DNA of 9,029 nucleotides from Verrucomicrobia bacterium 12-59-8 (lineage in GTDB: Bacteria; Verrucomicrobiota; Verrucomicrobiae; Verrucomicrobiales; Verrucomicrobiaceae): NCBI GenBank assembly GCA_002279765.1, contig NCCR01000256.1:1-9029 (forward strand). The letters run 5' to 3'. Under the pieces are notes generated by a model, which made no database searches, was not told the origin of the DNA, and saw only the letters and a list, made by a program, of their open reading frames with translations. Position numbers and translations under genes: made by a program. Positions 7,242 to 9,029 of the stretch are shown here, piece by piece (the stretch's first letter is position 1; each line of letters starts with the position of its first letter).

Positions 7242-7264
7242 GCGAGGATGTATCCCCGCATTTT
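7242..7264 (+). terminator. Weak intrinsic terminator after the PEP-CTERM gene
   Basis: GCGAGGAT and ATCCCCGC (7242-7259) form a hairpin with one A-C mismatch, followed by ATTTT then CCATT. It lies 23 bp after the stop codon. The stem is short and the T-run is only four, so confidence is moderate. A second small hairpin, ACCTG-TGAC-CAGGT at 7270-7283, followed by nine C (7287-7295), lies in the same 84-bp gap before the convergent racemase gene and might serve the opposite strand. Confidence 0.4.
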
Positions 7265-7302
7265 CCATTACCTGTGACCAGGTTCGCCCCCCCCCAGAAT
7301 GA

Positions 7303-8565
7303 TCACCGACCCAAACTCCGCCACACTGTAGGCAATCTCTCTTTCACCAGTTTGGCGCTGTTGGCGGGGATCAGCGTCGGCGTGAGCGGTACATTCTTGG
7401 TGTCTTCAAAGTCAAGGTGGCCAGGACTGCGGGAGTATTTGTAGTCCTTGTCCAGGCTGCCGTCGCCGGAGAGCTGAATGCCGACTTCTTCGACGCGCGG
7501 CACGGAGAGGTAGAACAGGCCTTGTTCGAGGTCGCAGGACTCGCCGGGTTTCAATCGCAGCTTTGACTTGGCAAGTTCACGAAACAGCTCGCGGGCGGTG
7601 GCTTCGGCGGGATTCACGATGGTGCGATGCTCGGCGATGAGATCACGAAACTCAGCTTCCTGACGCAGCGCGGTGAAGGCGGTGTCAATTTCCTCCTTGG
7701 CAAGCGGGTAGTGCGTGCAGCCGAGGACGATGGTTTGCAGCGGCGCAGTGGGCTTCTCTGCGCGATAGGCTTCGGCCAAAGCGCGTGCTTCTTTCAAGGC
7801 GTAGGCGGCGACGGAATCGGGAAAGGCGGCATCGCCTTCAATGGCCCCGGCCAGTGTGGCGCTGCCCTGTTGCGCGATGACGGGCACGCTTTGGCCTGCG
7901 AGGCCAAGGGTGCTGGCGATGGTGCCGGGATACACCTTGCTGGCGCAGGTGCCGACGGTGGCGAGGACGCCGATGCCGCCTGTGGTGTTGGATTCCAAGA
8001 CACCCCGTGCTCCGGCCTCCACCACGCCGACGACGATGACTGGGATCTTCCATGCAGCAACGGCCTTGCGGATGTCTACAAGACCATAGGCGGTGGCGGT
8101 ATTGCAGGCGATGACGATGGCTTTGACCGGCGGCTTCGTGAACTGCGGCTCGGTCCCCTCGGCGGGATAAGTGCGGCGGCCGAGCAGGAAGACGGCGTCC
8201 TTCACGATGAGTTCGCGCAGATAATCAGTACGATCGACCGCAGAGTAGTTGCCGTAGGGCATGTTGGCCTGATCACCGAAGTAGATGAAACGCTCCTGGG
8301 TGAAATCAGGCACGCCGTCCGCACCGGGCTGCAGGGTATCGTTGTGGAAGGCGTCGAGCGTCAGCAGCGCTTCCAGCACGGTGAGGCCGCCTATGCCGGA
8401 ATCGAATACGCCAATGGGCAGGTGGCGGGTGGCTTCGGCATCGCTCCAGGCGCTGGCATCAAAGCTGAAGGCGGCTTTGCCATCGGGATGTGCCTGTGCA
8501 TGTTCGATGAGTTCAGCGGCGTTAACTGCGGCGGCCAGCAGGAGCAGCACGGTGAGAGTTTTCAT
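7303..8565 (-). CDS. Exported glutamate racemase (MurI) family protein
   Basis: This 420-residue protein belongs to the Asp/Glu racemase superfamily. MurI enzymes interconvert L- and D-glutamate without a cofactor, using two cysteines. Motifs in order: GVFDSGIGGLTVL at 52-64, YFGDQANMPYG at 95-105, ACNTATA at 153-159 (first catalytic Cys 154), GIGVLAT at 197-203, GCTHYPL at 282-288 (Cys 283, His 285) and VNPAEATAREL at 317-327. All key residues are present, so catalysis is plausible. Odd points: a clear Sec signal peptide (Lys 2, core TVLLLLAAAV, cleavage near VNA-AE) with no internal Met before the catalytic domain; extra segments near 72-91 and 129-146; and about 85 residues of C-terminal extension. 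Ordinary MurI is about 265 residues and cytoplasmic. It is therefore probably a periplasmic paralogue, not the MurI that feeds peptidoglycan precursors; substrate is unknown (glutamate, aspartate or another amino acid). It lies 66 bp downstream of the SpmB-like gene on the same strand. No Shine-Dalgarno sequence is visible. Confidence 0.9.
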   Translation of the reverse strand: MKTLTVLLLLAAAVNAAELIEHAQAHPDGKAAFSFDASAWSDAEATRHLPIGVFDSGIGGLTVLEALLTLDAFHNDTLQPGADGVPDFTQERFIYFGDQANMPYGNYSAVDRTDYLRELIVKDAVFLLGRRTYPAEGTEPQFTKPPVKAIVIACNTATAYGLVDIRKAVAAWKIPVIVVGVVEAGARGVLESNTTGGIGVLATVGTCASKVYPGTIASTLGLAGQSVPVIAQQGSATLAGAIEGDAAFPDSVAAYALKEARALAEAYRAEKPTAPLQTIVLGCTHYPLAKEEIDTAFTALRQEAEFRDLIAEHRTIVNPAEATARELFRELAKSKLRLKPGESCDLEQGLFYLSVPRVEEVGIQLSGDGSLDKDYKYSRSPGHLDFEDTKNVPLTPTLIPANSAKLVKERLPTVWRSLGR

Positions 8566-8631
8566 GGGGAAGCAGGCGAGGGGGCGGATATATATGCAGC
8601 AACCGTGCCAATCCAGAGCGCGTGATTCACG

Positions 8632-9029
8632 TTACGTAGATGCAAACAACAGCCGCCCCAAGAATACGGCAGCCACCATGCCGACAATATCTGCCGTGAG
8701 ACCGGCTGCGAGCGCATGGCGGATGCGGCGGATGCCGACGCTGCCGAAATAGACGGCGAGTACGTAGAAGGTGGTCTCGGTGGAGCCGTACATGATGGCG
8801 GCGGTGAACTTGAGCTGCTCACTGAGCTCGGGACGCAGCAGGATGTCATTGAGCACGCCTAGCGAACCGGAGCCAGTGAGCGGCCGCATCATTGCCATGG
8901 GCAGCAGTTCGACCGGGAAGCCGATAAAGCTCAACACGGGCCGCAGCAGGTATTCGAGTAGCCGCAGCATGCCGGAGCTGTTGAACACGGCGAGCGCTGC
9001 CAGCATGGCGGCGTAGTCGGGGAAGCCCA
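8632..9029 (-). CDS. SpmB-like spore maturation / nucleoside-recognition (Gate) domain membrane protein, partial
   Basis: The frame is open across the right edge of the window, so this is the C-terminal 132 or so residues; ATG at 9006 is internal, since the upstream codons continue in frame with GFPDYAA. The conserved core GSTETTFYVLAVYFGSVGIR and the following ADIVG are typical of SpmB, the second half of the spore maturation A/B pair. Four hydrophobic segments are visible, consistent with an integral inner-membrane protein. LPMAMMRPLTGSGSLGVL is also family-like. In Bacillus, SpmA/SpmB affect spore core dehydration; in non-sporulating Gram-negatives the role is unknown and the two halves are often fused. 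Whether an SpmA half precedes it cannot be seen here. It probably heads an operon with the exported racemase homologue 66 bp downstream. Confidence 0.88.
   Translation of the reverse strand, partial: GFPDYAAMLAALAVFNSSGMLRLLEYLLRPVLSFIGFPVELLPMAMMRPLTGSGSLGVLNDILLRPELSEQLKFTAAIMYGSTETTFYVLAVYFGSVGIRRIRHALAAGLTADIVGMVAAVFLGRLLFAST

Noticed and set aside
8588..8595. TATATAT as -10 box for the racemase gene
   Set aside because: The nearest -35-like TTGGCA on the - strand is only about 11-13 bp away, too close; the racemase is more simply read from the upstream SpmB-like gene.
7627..8625. Long open frame on the + strand (332 codons) opposite the racemase
   Set aside because: It is antisense to a well-supported MurI-family gene. 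The Gly/Asp/Ala-rich translation has no recognisable domain.
8621..8631. Short inverted repeat CGTGATTCACG between the SpmB-like gene and the racemase
   Set aside because: A five-base half-site with no second copy and no T-run is not enough to call an operator or terminator.

Overview
The window looks like chromosomal DNA from a Gram-negative bacterium of the Verrucomicrobia (Prosthecobacter/Verrucomicrobium type). This rests on a secreted protein with autotransporter-associated beta-strand repeats ending in a PEP-CTERM sorting tail, a stand-alone DUF4159 protein, an SpmB-like membrane protein outside a sporulation setting, moderately high GC, and start codons mostly without Shine-Dalgarno sequences. 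The assignment is inferred from gene content, not from an alignment. No insertion sequence, phage gene, CRISPR array or plasmid function is visible, so this is ordinary chromosome, not a mobile island.

Left part (1-1461): the 3' end of an unrecognised Pro/Gln-rich protein gene, then a complete tRNA-Leu(CAA) with encoded CCA, then an exported DUF4159 protein. These three are on the + strand. The DUF4159 gene converges on typA, and an 11-bp perfect inverted repeat sits between them.

Middle (1462-7218): typA/bipA on the - strand encodes a ribosome-associated translational GTPase. It carries a near-perfect 36-bp in-frame tandem duplication just after the G domain. Diverging from it, after about 500 bp of mostly non-coding leader, is a 1125-residue secreted PEP-CTERM protein. 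It is built from beta-helix repeats, interrupted by a roughly 190-residue non-repeat domain. A hairpin with a T-run follows its stop codon.

Right part (7219-9029, - strand): the 3' portion of an SpmB-like nucleoside-recognition/Gate-domain membrane protein, entering from the right edge, followed 66 bp downstream by a glutamate-racemase (MurI) family protein. The racemase keeps both catalytic cysteines but carries a clear Sec signal peptide and a long C-terminal extension, suggesting it acts outside the cytoplasm. This is the most unusual observation in the window.

The genes do not form one obvious pathway. Three of the six encode exported or surface proteins (DUF4159 protein, PEP-CTERM repeat protein, exported racemase homologue) and one a membrane protein (SpmB-like). 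The tRNA and TypA are translation housekeeping functions. The only likely operon is spmB-like followed by the racemase.
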